From positions 4,768,713 to 4,832,712 of the forward strand of contig NC_092574.1 in NCBI RefSeq assembly GCF_037975245.1: a DNA stretch of 64,000 nt. Direction: 5' to 3'. A program made the translations under genes and the position numbers. The notes under the pieces are model-generated. The model was not told where the DNA came from, did not search any database, and worked only from the letters and a program-made list of their open reading frames with translations. Source of the DNA: Apostichopus japonicus. Taxonomy: Eukaryota; Echinodermata; Holothuroidea; Aspidochirotida; Stichopodidae. Each line of letters begins with the position of its first letter. Position 1 is the first letter of the stretch. Positions 12,961-25,807 of this stretch are shown piece by piece.

Positions 12961-15516
12961 TGTCATGTTGCTAACACGAAAATGTATTTCCTTTCTGAGA
13001 CAGAGTTTTGTCGTATGATATCCCTCAACATTTGGGAAATTTTGTTGGTTTTGGACATCCTGGAACGTACTGTTTGCTGATAAAGTTCAGTTACATTTGA
13101 GATGACCAATGGAGTAGATATTTTGTCATATTTTATAACACATTTAGCAAATACCTGTGAACTTGTCAAATTTTATTGAAATGATTGTCTATCCTGGTAG
13201 AGAAGCATTGAATCTGACCAATGTTGTTAAATGTTGACTAGAAATCTCCAAACGAGTGTTGTTTCACTGTCATCGTCTTCTTCTTCACGGATAAGCCTTA
13301 TACATGTCTGATGTGTAAGGGTGTTGTTTAATCGCTCAAAAGTAGCTTAACATCCACCTTTAAGGTTGCTCAACCAGTGGATTTATAGCAACTATCTTCC
13401 CCTGTAGATACATCCTGCTACTTTTTATTAAACTTCAATGATTTGTTGTAGTGTTTGTTCCTTTATAAAAGCTGATATGTCTTCACAGGAGCCTATAACA
13501 GAGGATACTGCTGCCTGTTCATTTAAAAAAGTCCAACCAAAGATAATCATCAATATTTTACTTTTTTAAATTTTTGTATTCTGTATTAGCCAGTGGTTCT
13601 AAGAAGTTTTGAATTCTCCATCTTTTGTGTTCCCAATTCTGTATCCATCACAGTTTTAATCGAAACAGTTCCTAAGATATTTAATTTGAAAATAGTAATA
13701 ATAGATAGTGTTCTATAAATGAATCATGAGTTGGGGAGAATAATTTTAGTATTTATAGGATTAATTTATATTGTATAGCACATAGTAGAGTGAAGCCATG
13801 AAGATACTTGTAAATTCTGCTGTAGAATGTTAAGTATGTATTAAACAGGAAGCATTGCATCTTTTTTTTTAAATTTTGTTCAAGGCATTTTCCTTCTTTC
13901 TTTTTTTTGTACAGGTATTGTAAAGAGTTTATGAATATTATAAGACATGGAGCCTTTTTGCTTCATATTGTCTATAAACTTTATTTTTTACTTTCCTTCC
14001 GAAGACTGATGCTTTTTGGCATATTTCATGTTTTTGATATCTACAGATCTACCCGATGGGAAGTGTTCATCGTTAGTTAATCAATCAGTACGTATGAGTT
14101 AAGAATGGCAAAGCATTGTGTTAATCAGAGGCACCAAAAAAGAAAGAAACAAATTGGTCTGTTAGTTGAATATGAAGAAAGAAATTGTGCAAACTTTTAT
14201 AAATAAAGGTTGATAGGTCTTGTATATGCTTATGGCAAAGAAGGGGTTTTGTTGAGGACAGTTTGTACATCACTATCATAAAACTCTCTCCTCAAAATGT
14301 CAGTTACAAGAAAGCTCTACAACTGTGAAATTCTTTCCATTTCAAGTTGTGTTTTAGTCCAACTCTAGATATTATAGATTTTACCTCTAGGTTCAAAGAA
14401 TTCACACCTTTTGTGGAACTTGCCCAGACTATACTTCAACTAGTTTATAGAACAGTTGTAGACTGAGTTCTGTAGACTAGTTGTAGACTTGAAGAGTCCA
14501 GATATTAATGTCTGTACTTGGATCTAGCCTTTACTCTGTTATGGAACTTCTAATTCTGTTCCTATATCTTGCTCAGAATATTTCCTAGATTTTCTCCAGA
14601 TACCTGGCTATTGCCTGGGTGTAGGCTATACTCCAGCCCTTTATGGAACTTGATTTGAGTCTGTTTTGTAGATCTTGCTTGGATAACAGGGTGGTTTTTA
14701 CCTGGATTTCACTATCTAATCTTGAACACCTGAAGGTCTTGACTGAACTTGTGATGGAGTAACTTCCAGGTCTCCATATCCCAAGTCAGGTGCTCTAGCC
14801 TTTGCCTAGATTTTGGGGTAGACTAATTTTTTCTGTAAAAGTGTTGCCAATGAGATGTACACAGACCAAATCTCCATTGTAATATTAATAGTAATGATAA
14901 TGATAATAACAGCAAAGGATTTGTAATGTTCACATATCCTCTCTTCAGAGTGCTCAAGGATTAAATACCCAGTTTAACTTTGGTATAGCCTCAAATATGC
15001 TAGAGAGTCAAAAAATGGTCAGTCATATTCAAAGAGCATTTAACTGCCACCCTAAACACTTCTGGCCGATATCAAATGTTAACTGCTCTAATTTAAAAAC
15101 TGTTTAGCCAATCATAAAACACTAAATTGGTTGTTAACTGATGACCTGTACAAATCATGCTGTTACTTTATTGATGAGAGACCAAAGACAGGTATGAATT
15201 CTATACTGATAAATGGAGGTGAAATAGGAGGAAAATAAGCACACTTTTCCATCAAGAAAGGTAACAATTATGAACTGTTTACTAGTCGATTCTGTGAACT
15301 GTCAAACTATTACAATATTCTTTTATCGACTTGTTATAACTTTTGTAAATCTTTACAAATTTTAGTTCTTTTCTAGCAACTAAAGGTTTCTTTGATGTAA
15401 GTAACTTTGAAAGTTAATGTTTCATACAACAGGAAGAATTCACATGTTTTTCTTAATACACTGAAATTTTTGGAATGAATTTATATTCTTCTACATAATT
15501 ATGTTAGATTCTGAGA

Positions 15517-15522
15517 AATAAA
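15517..15522 (+). promoter_or_regulatory. Polyadenylation signal AATAAA
   Basis: A canonical AATAAA is followed about 20 nt later by a GT-rich stretch (TTTTGTGTTGTGTTTTC), the usual arrangement of a cleavage/polyadenylation site. It is the best 3' end for the coactivator gene. Confidence 0.55.
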
Positions 15523-15540
15523 CGATAGATTTTAACTTTT

Positions 15541-16210
15541 GTGTTGTGTTTTCATCTGTTATTGTTTGCCTAGTGTTTTATTTATTTGAAAGAAGCAGTC
15601 AGGGTTGACTCATCATCAAGAATCATGTGAATGGAATATTCCCGTAGCATATTCAGGTGGCAGATGATGCACCACTTGAAGCAGGAGTTGCCTAACGTCA
15701 TACCCTAATGAACCCCCATGTGGATATCAGAGTTTTCCACGAACCCCCAACTTTTCGAGACTCGATCTGAGCCATTATTATACTATAATACGCATAACAT
15801 TGCTTCGTAAAAGATCAAGTTCATAGTGTAATATTGTAATGAAAAAATCAAGAGATGAACAAATATTTATTTGGAAACTTCAAGAATTGTATCACGCATA
15901 GATCACCCATCACACACGATGAGACGGATGCTCCTGTTTTCTATCACATGCACGGTACGGTACAACATATGCGTATGGAACGCGACAAAGAGTTTGTCGA
16001 TAGGGAAGACTTATGTACATTACTAAATTATATGTTATATCAGATTTAGTTCAACAAAAAGTACTCTAGTTTTGACTATCAGAAACGTCTCACGAACCCT
16101 CTGGGATGGACTCACGCACCCCTGGGGGTTCATGCACCCCAGTTACGGGACACCTGACTTTTGGGGAAAAGGAATACAACACACTTTTAGCTGAAAACCC
16201 CATCTCAGTA
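15541..16210. other. Intergenic, no feature seen
   Basis: No gene, array or delimitable element was recognised before the transposon that starts at 16211. Confidence 0.5.
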
Positions 16211-16735
16211 CAAGGGCGGCGGATGCACTTTTAATCTGGGGGGGCACCGACATCAAAGGGCACTTTGCAGAAATTCGATTGGACTGATGCGGCCTTATAT
16301 TTAGTACCCTTTATAACTCTTATTGTATTATCTTATTTGCATATACACATCACTCCATCAACGCCCCCCCCCCCCCCCCCCGAAGGAAAATATGCATACT
16401 GCACTGCAATATCCAATGTGCAAATTGGGAAACAAGGAACAAGTTTTCTTTTGAGACAAAATGAGGTGAAATCATGCTAATTGCTAATAAAGTTGTATGC
16501 ACGACTATCTAAGTGGAGCGCCACCATCGGTTGGCGCGGAGCGTACAAGAAAATTTTTGGTTTTACAAACCCCTCAGATGGCTGGAAACAGCCCTTTCCG
16601 AGTGTTCATTCTGGTTCCCTGGCCTCTTGCTAAGTGAAGACACCTCAATTTTTATGTAGAAAAAGGGCACATTTTTATCCTGAGGAAAAGTGGGGGGCAC
16701 GTGCCCCCTGTGCCCCCCCGGTTCCGCCGCCCTTG
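16211..16735. mobile_element. Non-autonomous hAT-like element with 8-bp TSD
   Basis: It begins CAAGGGCGGCGGA and ends TCCGCCGCCCTTG, a 13-bp perfect terminal inverted repeat. It is flanked on both sides by TCTCAGTA (16203-16210 and 16736-16743), an 8-bp target-site duplication. It is 525 bp long, has no transposase, and carries an 18-nt C-run at 16364-16381. Large parts recur, inverted, at about 56470-57053. The 8-bp duplication fits hAT-type transposition; the superfamily assignment is inference. Confidence 0.88.
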
Positions 16736-18168
16736 TCTCAGTATCTTGTTCGTAACTCAAGATATATGGTTGATTGGATGGAACCTATTTTGGCTGTCGA
16801 AATCTTCAATTCTTCCCTGGAGTAGATCAGAGTTAGTGGTCTGTGATGTCATAATAGCAAAATCATCTTCAAGACATTTACTTTCTTATTGTATAATCAA
16901 TCCTCTTCTTGATTTATTCTTGGAAACATGATACATCTGGAATGATTGCTCAGGTGTCAGGATTATCGGTATTTAGAACTTCATCCAAATTCATATTTTC
17001 CTCTGTAAGTTAGTTTTTAAAAGAAAGAAAAAACAAATATCAGTGGAATTACTGTGATGACGTCATTTGTAATGTTTACAATGTGGTACAAATTGGTCAA
17101 GGACAAACGGTATTCCATCTCATTCTGTGGATGGTGCTCTGTTGTTGATAAGAAGTTAAAAGAACATGTTAAGGTGGAGTTTTCTATAAAACATTTGATT
17201 AACATTTAGGCCTACCCTGCGGAGTTCTGTCATTAGCACTAGCCTTAAAGGTCCACTTCCAGATTAAGAATATTTCATTTGTGACATTTTTGAAAATCAG
17301 AATAGCTGTAGACACTTCTTAATATCATTCAATTTTTGGATGCAATAAGAATCTTTGCGATGGTGTTGGCGTGTGTGTGGGTGCACACGTGTATGTGGTG
17401 CCCTGGTTTGTAAAAACTCAAAAAGCATATATAGTGGGTGAACTTCATATTTGGTATGTGGATGCACATTATAGAGTAGAAGAACCCTATTGGTTCCTGC
17501 CGTGGTCAAAGGTCATATGCGGTCAAAGTCTGAAAACCTTGTATACGAGATAACTAAGGTGGCTGAACTTCATATTTAGTATGTGGATGCACCAAGTTTA
17601 GCAGAAGAAATTCAATGTTTTTTTTTGTGAAGGTCGAAGGTCATTCCAGGTCAAAAGCCTCGAAAGCCCTTTATTTCTTTGATGAATGGCTTTTGTATGT
17701 CGCAAACTGTCACAGGAATTGTCCTCTGCTCTATTCAGTGGCTGTGAGGAAAATGAAAACTGCTTCAAAGAGTTGATACTCTTTGAGTTGGGTGATTTTA
17801 ACACACTCAAGTGGCCCTTATCATAGTTCACACTCTGAGCATGAAGGGGTCAACGGGTTATCTCAAATGATCTCAAAATTGGCTCAAGGGGGTCAACTGG
17901 TTATCTTAAATGGTCTCAAAAGTGGCCTTATTCTCTGATTCATACTAGATGACTTTTGCTTCGGCAGTATGCAATGAAAATATTTCACAGTGAATAAACA
18001 ATGCCGTGTAATCCTAATTAATTAATAACAATTATTAAAGGGGTGGTTGGTAAGAAAATGTCCATTAGCTCATGATTCACGTAGAATATCTGTGTCTATA
18101 TTTCACTAGGGAGACATAGTCAAATCCTTACCAGTGAATCAGGTTGATACCCGCAAGTGAATGCCACA
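16736..18168. other. Intergenic with dispersed AGGTCA-repeat copies
   Basis: No exon is recognised. At about 17440-17660 two copies of the dispersed phrase appear (tgaacttcatatttggtatg..., ggtcaaaggtcat..., tctgaaaacc), matching the family seen at 2.1, 39 and 41 kb. A similar but looser match continues to about 17930. Confidence 0.5.
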
Positions 18169-19417
18169 CATGGGCGGCGATCATGGGGGGGACGGGGGGG
18201 ACATGTCCCCCCCAATATTTTTGTTGGGGGGGATATAGTATCTAATATCCCCCCCAATATTTGGTGGCATAGTTTTTTTTTAAGCATATGTTTTGTATTT
18301 TTTTATGATATCGCTAGTAATTTCAAAATAGAAAATGCTTAGATGCAACTTAAATGGCCTGGGAAGTGCCATTTCCAGCAATCTGGGAGGCATTTTCGGC
18401 CAAAATTTTCTTTTGCGCTTCGCGCCAACTTATGGTGGCGCTACGCTTAGATAGTCTGGGTACAAGCTTTGCCCCTCCCTTGGCAAATTCCTCACAAGGC
18501 GCCTGTTTAACCGTGTCACAATTTGTTACTATATATGACCGAAAGTAGTTTTTACTTTTTTTCGAAATGAATAGCTAGACGGACCGCATCCGTAATGAAA
18601 TTTGGTTGGAATCTTGTGTATGAGTGTAAGTACGTACAGTCACACATATGATCCACATCGATATGGGTTCACTGGGTTTCCATTTGGCCTGTTTCCTACA
18701 AGATTTCTAACCGCAGGTGCTTAGCCAAGGGAGGGGGGGGGTGAAGGGTGGAGACCGACCTCCCCCTCGAGCATATTTTTTGGTATTTTCTATGATATCG
18801 AAGTTTTATAGTAGCCGTTATAAGAGGTTTCAATATTTTTACACCAATAATTTAACTGTGTCTGAATTTTCGAAAATTCTTTGAACAACATTCTTCATCA
18901 TACTTCCCTCTACTCGTGCAATTTTGACCGGTCTGTTAGGGGTTGAGGGGGGTTTTCTATATTGGTTGTCCATAGATTAAATTTTGTGCAACATTATGGG
19001 TATGTTTTAAAGTGAATTTATTATTCAAATTCTGAACAAATAATGAGCTTAAAACCTTGAAAAGTGGGGCTGACGGGTATTAAGGGGCGTTACGTAGAAT
19101 TACCTACAAAAGCAATGATCCACAGGAGATGCAATGAGGTCGAACATGATGTGTGACTGGTGACAATCTTGAAAAAAGGTATGATGAATGAAGAAAAAAA
19201 TCTATTAGGTAAAACTTGGTTCTCAGGCAAAAGTGTACATCTGGTTGGTCATTTTCAATCCCGAGAAGTGCCATTTCCAGTGATCTGGGGGGCTATCAAA
19301 ACCAAAAATTTTCTTGTACGCTGCGCGCCAACCAATGGTGGCGCTCCGCTTTGATAGTAATTCGCCTGCATCCAAGCAAATGTCCCCCCCAATATTTGAA
19401 ACAGATCGCCGCCCCTG
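18169..19417. mobile_element. Non-autonomous hAT-like element, 1.25 kb, with 8-bp TSD
   Basis: The termini are CATGGGCGGCGATC (left) and GATCGCCGCCCCTG (right), 13 of 14 inverted-complementary. Both sides are flanked by ATGCCACA (18161-18168 and 19418-19425). CCCCCCAATATTT runs sit just inside both ends. The interior is a mosaic: 18340-18500 matches the 290-bp family (compare 25118-25410), and 18795-19365 matches the right half of the 2-kb element at 19972-21930. No transposase frame is present. Confidence 0.88.
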
Positions 19418-19971
19418 ATGCCACAAATAAAAGTGGGGAAACGCTAATCTTCTGGTTCTCTCACTTTATTCTTGGACAAATATTAATTCACTTGCTGTAC
19501 ATTAGTCAGATAGTTAAGTGGAATTTTGAGCAAATTATATGGCAGGGAATCACTAGCCTTCAGACTTTCTGATATTTTTTCTGCTCATTTTTACAGTAAC
19601 TATGGTGTCGCACAATAACCATAATTGCTCCCGTTGACTTACACACTAAACTCGTCACTTTCCAAGGCCGATAGAGCATAGATAGAATTTTTTAACTGAT
19701 TTGTCCTACTATCCACCATATGATAGCTAATGGCTAGGGCTATCACAGCACATTCAACTTTTGCCACCGTGACCGAGTTTGAGCTAGAAGAGCTCAAAGT
19801 TTAGCATAGTGCTCCTCAACTCATCTGCCAGCTCTCACTGCGGAATCTTCTTGTTTCAGCCAAGATTTCTAATATACCTTTAATCACTTTCAATTCTCCA
19901 GGCTTTTACACCATGAGGAGTTTTAATTTCATCCTCTTCAACATCCAACAATCAAAAAGAATGATGATGAC

Positions 19972-21930
19972 CAGGCGCGTATCCAGGGGGGCGTTGGGGG
20001 CGCGCGCCCCCCGGGTAAGGAAAAGAGGAGAGAAAAAAAAGAAGAAAAAAGGGAAAAGGAGGGAGAAAAAAGAAAAGGAGGAGAGAAAGGAAGGGAAAGG
20101 AAAAAGAAAAAAGAGAGAAAAAGGAGAAAAAGAGGGAGTAGAAGAGAGCCAAGACACCGGGAATAGAAAGAGGAACAGTCATAGTTAAAGCGCTGATCCC
20201 AATTATATACACAGGGTAGCCAGTGACAGATCAAGGATTACGGAGGGGGTGTGCGCCTCACCCTACCCCTTACACCGACAACTCCATTTTTGACGTTTCC
20301 ATTTTTCCTCTCTCACTAATGTATCTATATAAATACTATCTATGGTCTATCATAACGCGTGTGTGTGTGTATGGACGCCTTAAACAATTGTACAATTGTG
20401 CTATATGGAACCAACTGTGGCTTGTCTTGAACTCGACCGAGTCGTCGGGGAACATGACGCATTTTGGGAAGGGGGCGACCGCCCTCCCCCCCGAGCAAAT
20501 TTTCTTTATGACATCGCTAGTAATTTCAAAATAGACAATGCTTAGATGCAACTTACAAGGCCTGGGAAGTGTCATTTCCAGCGATCTGGGAGGCATTTTC
20601 GGCCAAAATTTTTCTTGTACGCTTCGCGCCAACTCATGGTGGCGCTTCGCTTAGATAGTTTGCCTATAGGCTTCGCCCCTCCCTTGGCAATTACTCGCTA
20701 CACGCCTGTTCGAATTTGTAAAGCAAAGAGCAGATATAACATCATATCAGTGAGCATTGAAATGCATGTTCCACGATGAACAGCCTCAAAAACTGTCTAT
20801 GGGTGTATTCAAAGGCGTAGGAGCCCAATTGGATTTGGGGCTGTAACGACTTGCCCGAAAAAAAGCCAAAATTTTTCAAGCGCTTCGCGCGCGTTCAACA
20901 AATCGATACCAATATCATATAAGCAAGCATCGGTCATTACATTGCATGGCATCGTGTACCTTACGGTCCGTGAAAGTTGCACAGTATACTGCCGGATGCT
21001 TATGTAAACAACGACATGTCTTATGTAGATGGAGAAAAGGCATACAGATCCATTTATATCAAAACTCTCTTTTACAGTAGTAATGTCGGCCAAGCTTAGA
21101 ACTTTATTTTAATAACCAAGGAGATAATTTTTTAGCTATTCATTGCTATTTATTTTTCTTTCAGTAGGTGCCCAAAAAAAATGGGAAAAAATTTGGTTGC
21201 GGGGGGGGGGGGGGGGCTGCAGCCTCCGCCTCCTACGGGACCTACGCCTTGGTGTGTAGTGTTCGATTTCGATATACCTGATATCGGAAATATCTGGTAT
21301 TTTTCATTTCCTTCAACGAAGTTTTATAATAGCCATTATAAGAGGTTTTAATATTTGTACACCAATAAATTAACTGTGTCTGAATTTTGGAAAATTTCCT
21401 CACCAACATTCTTCATCATACTTTCCTCTACTCGTACAACTTTGACCTGTCTGTTAGGGGTTCAAGGAGGTTTTTCTATATTGGTTGTCCATAGATTGAA
21501 TTTTGTGCAACATTATGGGTATGTTTTGAAGTGATTTTTATTCACGAGAAATGTGAATTTTCAAATTCTCAACAAATAATGGGTTTAAAACCTTGAAAAG
21601 TGGGGCTTTCGGATATTGTGGGCCGTGACGTAGAATCACCTACAAAAGCAATGATCCATAGGACATGCAATGAGGTCGAACATGATGTGTGACTGGTGAC
21701 AATCTTCAAAAAGGTTATGGATGGAAAAAACTTTTGGGAAATACTTGGTTCTCATGCAAAAGTGTACATCTGGTTGGTCATTTTCAAGCCCGAGAAGTGC
21801 CATTTCCGGTGATCTGGGGGGTATCAAAACCAGAAATTTTCTTGTATGCTCCGCGCCAACCGATGGTGGCGCTCCGCTTAGATAGTAATTCGCGCCCCCC
21901 GCGGGTTAGAAAATCCTGGATACGCGCCTG
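19972..21930 (+). mobile_element. 2-kb composite non-autonomous element with 5-bp TSD, copy 1
   Basis: It starts CAGGCGCGTATCCAG and ends with its exact inverse complement CTGGATACGCGCCTG. It is flanked by ATGAC on both sides (19967-19971 and 21931-21935). Inside are a 122-nt homopurine tract, a copy of the 290-bp family (about 20470-20709) and a nested piece bounded by AAAGGCGTAGGAGCCC and GGGACCTACGCCTTGG (about 20814-21252). The right part (21300-21930) resembles 18795-19365. A second full copy lies inverted at 43439-45512. No transposase was found. Confidence 0.9.
20017..20138. repeat. Uninterrupted 122-nt homopurine tract
   Basis: Every base from 20017 to 20138 is A or G. It lies inside the 2-kb element, and the inverted copy has the corresponding pyrimidine-rich stretch at about 45340-45466. 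The long open frames across it on both strands are compositional artefacts. Confidence 0.9.
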
Positions 21931-22166
21931 ATGACTCAGAAAATGCCAATAAAATCGATACAGTAGGGCACTTGAGGGCTATTTTCCGACAAGGGTACTT
22001 TTTAAGAAAAAGTCGCCGAGGAATAACCTGGGCACGAAAACCAAACTACCGAACGACTGATCCGCTCTCAACCCTATCGGAACTGTGACTGTGTGACCAT
22101 CGTCGGGTGTGCATCACCATTCCCCCTCGAAAGGGAACAGATACTTACTACACATGATCCGACAAT

Positions 22167-22215
22167 GGTTAACTCAGGGAGCTGCTACTCTAACGTAGCA
22201 GCTCCCTGGTTAACC
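22167..22215. repeat. Near-perfect hairpin, 21-bp stem with 6-nt loop
   Basis: The left arm GGTTAAC-T-CAGGGAGCTGCTAC pairs with GTAGCAGCTCCCTG-GTTAACC across the loop TCTAAC, with a single bulged T. The inverted repeat is exact by inspection. Whether it is transcribed is unknown. It could be a fold-back remnant of a transposon. Confidence 0.85.
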
Positions 22216-22898
22216 TCTCAGGCGGACGTGCATTACTCTTATAGTGATGTGTTACCACAATACTACTAGAACTGCATTTGCCTGCAAATACGCAGTATTG
22301 TAGTGCCGGTGTGGCGGGGAATAGTGTCCGGCCACACCAGCACGCTAGCGTTTTCCCACAGCACCGTCATAGATTCAATGCAAAATTATTACACTAAACA
22401 AGGATAACAGAAATAATATTAACTCCCACTTAATTGATAAATTTAACCCCGTGAAAAGTTTTGTGCCATCAAATGACCATTATAAACGAATGTAAGAGAC
22501 ATTATTCTTTCGTTTTCATGACATTTCGTGACAATCGAAGTGGTTTTACTAGCCGAGCATGCAGGCGTGTTCCGGCATCGCCCTCATCGATTCAATGCAA
22601 AAATGTACTCTACACATAAGTACTATACATACTAAACATATATATTAATATCCGGGAAAAGTCGACGATGTTACTTTTATTTAAATTGATCATTCAGTTC
22701 CATAATTAAATTAGAAGCGCCCCCCTTAGTACCCCTCCCTGCTCCTACGCCCATGCATTGACACAGGTTCACAAATGTAATAATACATTGTGAAGGGAGA
22801 CACACAGCATACAACTTTCATTGTCAATGGTTGGCTGCTATAAACAATAGTGTACACACGATCAAAGCAATGTTACTCATGCGCGCCCACCTGCGCTA

Positions 22899-23167
22899 GC
22901 AAACACAAAAACGTTTTTAAAACGTTATTAAAACGTTTCGTCTTTTGTTTTGATAAAGTTATTTGTGGTGTAATAAATATGTCACGAAAACGTTTTCAGG
23001 CTATTATTTCATAACATTTTTTTCGTTAAAACATTAATATAACATTTATATAACATTAATATCTCATAAAAACGTTATACCGACGTTTTTATAACACCAC
23101 ATTTAGCGTTATAAAATCATATTTTAGAGGCTCTTTTAAAAATGTTATGATAACGTTTTGTGTTTGC
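22899..23167. mobile_element. MITE with GCAAACACAAAA termini
   Basis: It starts GCAAACACAAAAACGTT and ends AACGTTTTGTGTTTGC, giving inverted termini of about 15 bp. The interior is AT-rich with repeated AACGTT words and internal inverted AAAACGTT pairs. It is about 269 bp with no ORF. A clear target-site duplication was not identified, so the exact ends may shift by a base or two. Confidence 0.75.
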
Positions 23168-25117
23168 AGACAAAACTGAACAATTTACTGTCGATAACTT
23201 TACCACTTGATGAGAGAGTTAAATCGAAGTTGTTGGAGTAAGTAAAAAGAAACGAACTGTCCTTCGTTGCCTATTATTAAATGTCATAATTATGGCCACA
23301 GCATTTTAACACGTTAGAACATACTGCTACTTTGTGAGTGATTCTGATCTTTCGATCTCAAATTGTTTTCATTCATTGAGGTATGTGAAAAAAAAAGACC
23401 ATGAAACTCCTGGGATGGATAATGACTCTCAGAGTGGCAGTAAAATGCAATTTGCTGGAAAATATCTTCTTCTGCTCCCTTTTTACTGAGGGCGGGGGGG
23501 GGGGGGAGGGGGACTTGGAAATTTGCTGTCAGTAGTAGTAGCCGAAGTGTTTTTCCTCACTGAAATATTTAATTACAAGTTTTTAATTTAATACGTCTGA
23601 ATGCTTCTTAATATTTGTCAATTAGCAAAACAGATAAAAAAAATCCATACAAACTTGTTGTTATTAGCTATTGGTTGTAATTCTTTATCAAAAGAAAAGT
23701 GCATTTGGCAAAAACAAGTACGGTATATTATGCCATAGGAGGTTCGCCATGTATGTATGTACAGAGCCAAAGGATGGAAATGACTGCGAGAGAGAGAGGA
23801 GGGGGGGGGGGGGGAGAGACCGCACAAATATAGATAGTTGAGAGCAGTGTATACGAAATGGTTGTATTTTGAGAAAGATGTGGGAACAGCCGTAGCTATA
23901 TATCTGGGTGTCGCATACCAGATCAACAGTTTCTGTCTGTGTGTATTCTTTCGTCTTCACCAACACTATACTGCCATTTCGAAAGGTTTGAATCCTATCA
24001 GCAATAGCATTGATGTTTTATGCCGATGCCATCACTTTCCAACATAAAAATATTCTCATGTCACATCAATATCATTATATGTAATTCTTACTATGATAAT
24101 GTGTGCGTGTGTGTGTGTGCGTAAACTTTGTGATGCTCATGTACCATGTTGCAACGTTGTACGGGAGGTCACTGGTTACCTTACATCCAATTGAGGTTTT
24201 AGTAGAAGTTGCCTGCACGTTTCTTCATACTGCCCTCTCGTTATTATTGTTGGGGAAGGTGCAAAGGATCGGTACTAGAGGAAACAGTGAAATTCAAGAG
24301 AGATACTCTGGATGTAGAGGATGCATCAACCTCCTTCCGTCCACCTCTAATCCAAAGATATAATCTCCTCTTGTGTCATAGTAATATAGCTTGTATGCTG
24401 TGTTTAATAGGACACTAGTGTCTAAATATGACAATAAAGTTTGATGCAAACTAGTAACATTGAATGACCCTGGTATCAAGCGTTGCAACAAAGTTTGACA
24501 CTTTTGATGTTGTTTTCATGTCTAAATTTCATGTAAAGTTTTATGGTACTTTTTGTTTTATTCTAGCTATTATCTTATTCTTATTTCAAGCTGGTGGTTT
24601 TAGTATAATCATTAAACTTGTATTCATAACTTTACAATACTGAAATGAAGTAGACTTAGAGCAGAAAGAAAAGTCTGCTTTTGGAAGTTTAACATGAATA
24701 CTTCCTTCTTTTAGTTGCAATAGCTTACAGCCGTTCTATTCATCTTTGAGTTTGATATGCCTATGTAAACATTTAACTTTTAAGCCTATACCTAGTACAG
24801 AGAGTGGCATGTCGTTACTAAGAGGTGAAAAATAGAGGGTAGTATTCATGAATGACATCAACAACATATTTCTCTTCTTTTCTTTTTTTCATCAGAGGAG
24901 ACTTTGGTCTTCTCTCATACATGTTTATTAAATGGTTAGTACTATTATAGGTAAAAAGAAATAAGGTTGTTGTTGCACATGTAGTGGTTAAAAGCTATGG
25001 TCAGAGTCAAGTTGCTGAAACAGTTACAGAGAGGTAGAAAAAGAAGAAACAACAGGGTAAGTCTCAAATAATTTGAACATCAAAAGGACATTGGACGGAT
25101 TTTCCAGATGATCCAGT
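23168..25117. other. Intergenic, no gene seen
   Basis: Only simple-sequence pieces are visible: G-runs near 23495-23508 and 23800-23815 and a short GT tract near 24100-24120. The open frames are short and unsupported. Confidence 0.5.
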
Positions 25118-25410
25118 CCGGCGCGTAGCCAGGAATTTGCCAAGGGAGGGGCGAACCTGTAGGCAAACTATCAGAGCCGCAGATTCTGCATTGAAAACTA
25201 TCTGTGCGTATAGCGCCACCATGAGTTGGCGCGAAGCGTACAAGAAAATTTTGGCTGAAAATGCCTCCCAGATCGCTGGAAATGGCACTTCCCAGGCCTT
25301 GTAAGTTGCATCTTAGCATTTTCACTTTTGAAATTACTAGCGATATCATAAAAATATCAAAAACAAATATGCTCAAGGGGGGGGGGGGGCGGCTGCCCCC
25401 TTCGCCCCTG
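25118..25410 (-). mobile_element. 290-bp hAT-like MITE with 8-bp TSD
   Basis: The left end is CCGGCGCGTAGCCAGG and the right end is CCCCTTCGCCCCTG. Both sides are flanked by GATCCAGT (25110-25117 and 25411-25418). It is the same family as 57193-57484 in the opposite orientation, sharing the GGTGGCGCT/AGCGCCACC core, GATCGCTGGAAATGGCACTT and the G-run near one end. It is non-autonomous. Confidence 0.85.
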
Positions 25411-25807
25411 GATCCAGTCCACAAGCAGATCTTCTCTGTGAGAGGTGGTTAGTCACACCAGTGCAGATCTTGATGATCAGCACTTTGCGTCTTATTGCTG
25501 TAAGATGAATGATTTGATCAGTCAGAGTGTCTGCATTTACTAGTTTCTCTCTTGGAACACGTAATTTAAATTGGTATTAAAGACCATAGAAATATTGCAG
25601 ATTTGATTAATAGAGGCCTGGGAATGCTGGCTAACTATCTTCTTTAACACTGGTAAATTACAGGTAAATCAGAGCTTGTGTCTCTTTTCACAGTTTTCGA
25701 TCAAAGTGAAATGCTTATAAATACCAACAGATACATGCTGTATATCTTGTTGCCCGTTGAAAGGAAATTTGGAAGAAAAGAAAAAACGGTACCGTAATCG
25801 TTTCAAG

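Larger units (their letters stand above)
10116..15540 (+). other. Probable long 3' UTR of the coactivator gene
   Basis: No coding exon is visible after the stop at 10115. The stretch is AT-rich, holds two minisatellites (10919-11600 and 12340-12960), and ends at an AATAAA (15517) followed by GT-rich sequence. An earlier AATAAA at 14202-14207 could give a shorter transcript. The extent is inferred from signals only. Confidence 0.45.

Noticed and set aside
19906-20234. Lys/Glu-rich and Phe/Ser-rich frames on both strands
   Set aside because: They are caused by the homopurine tract inside a transposon.
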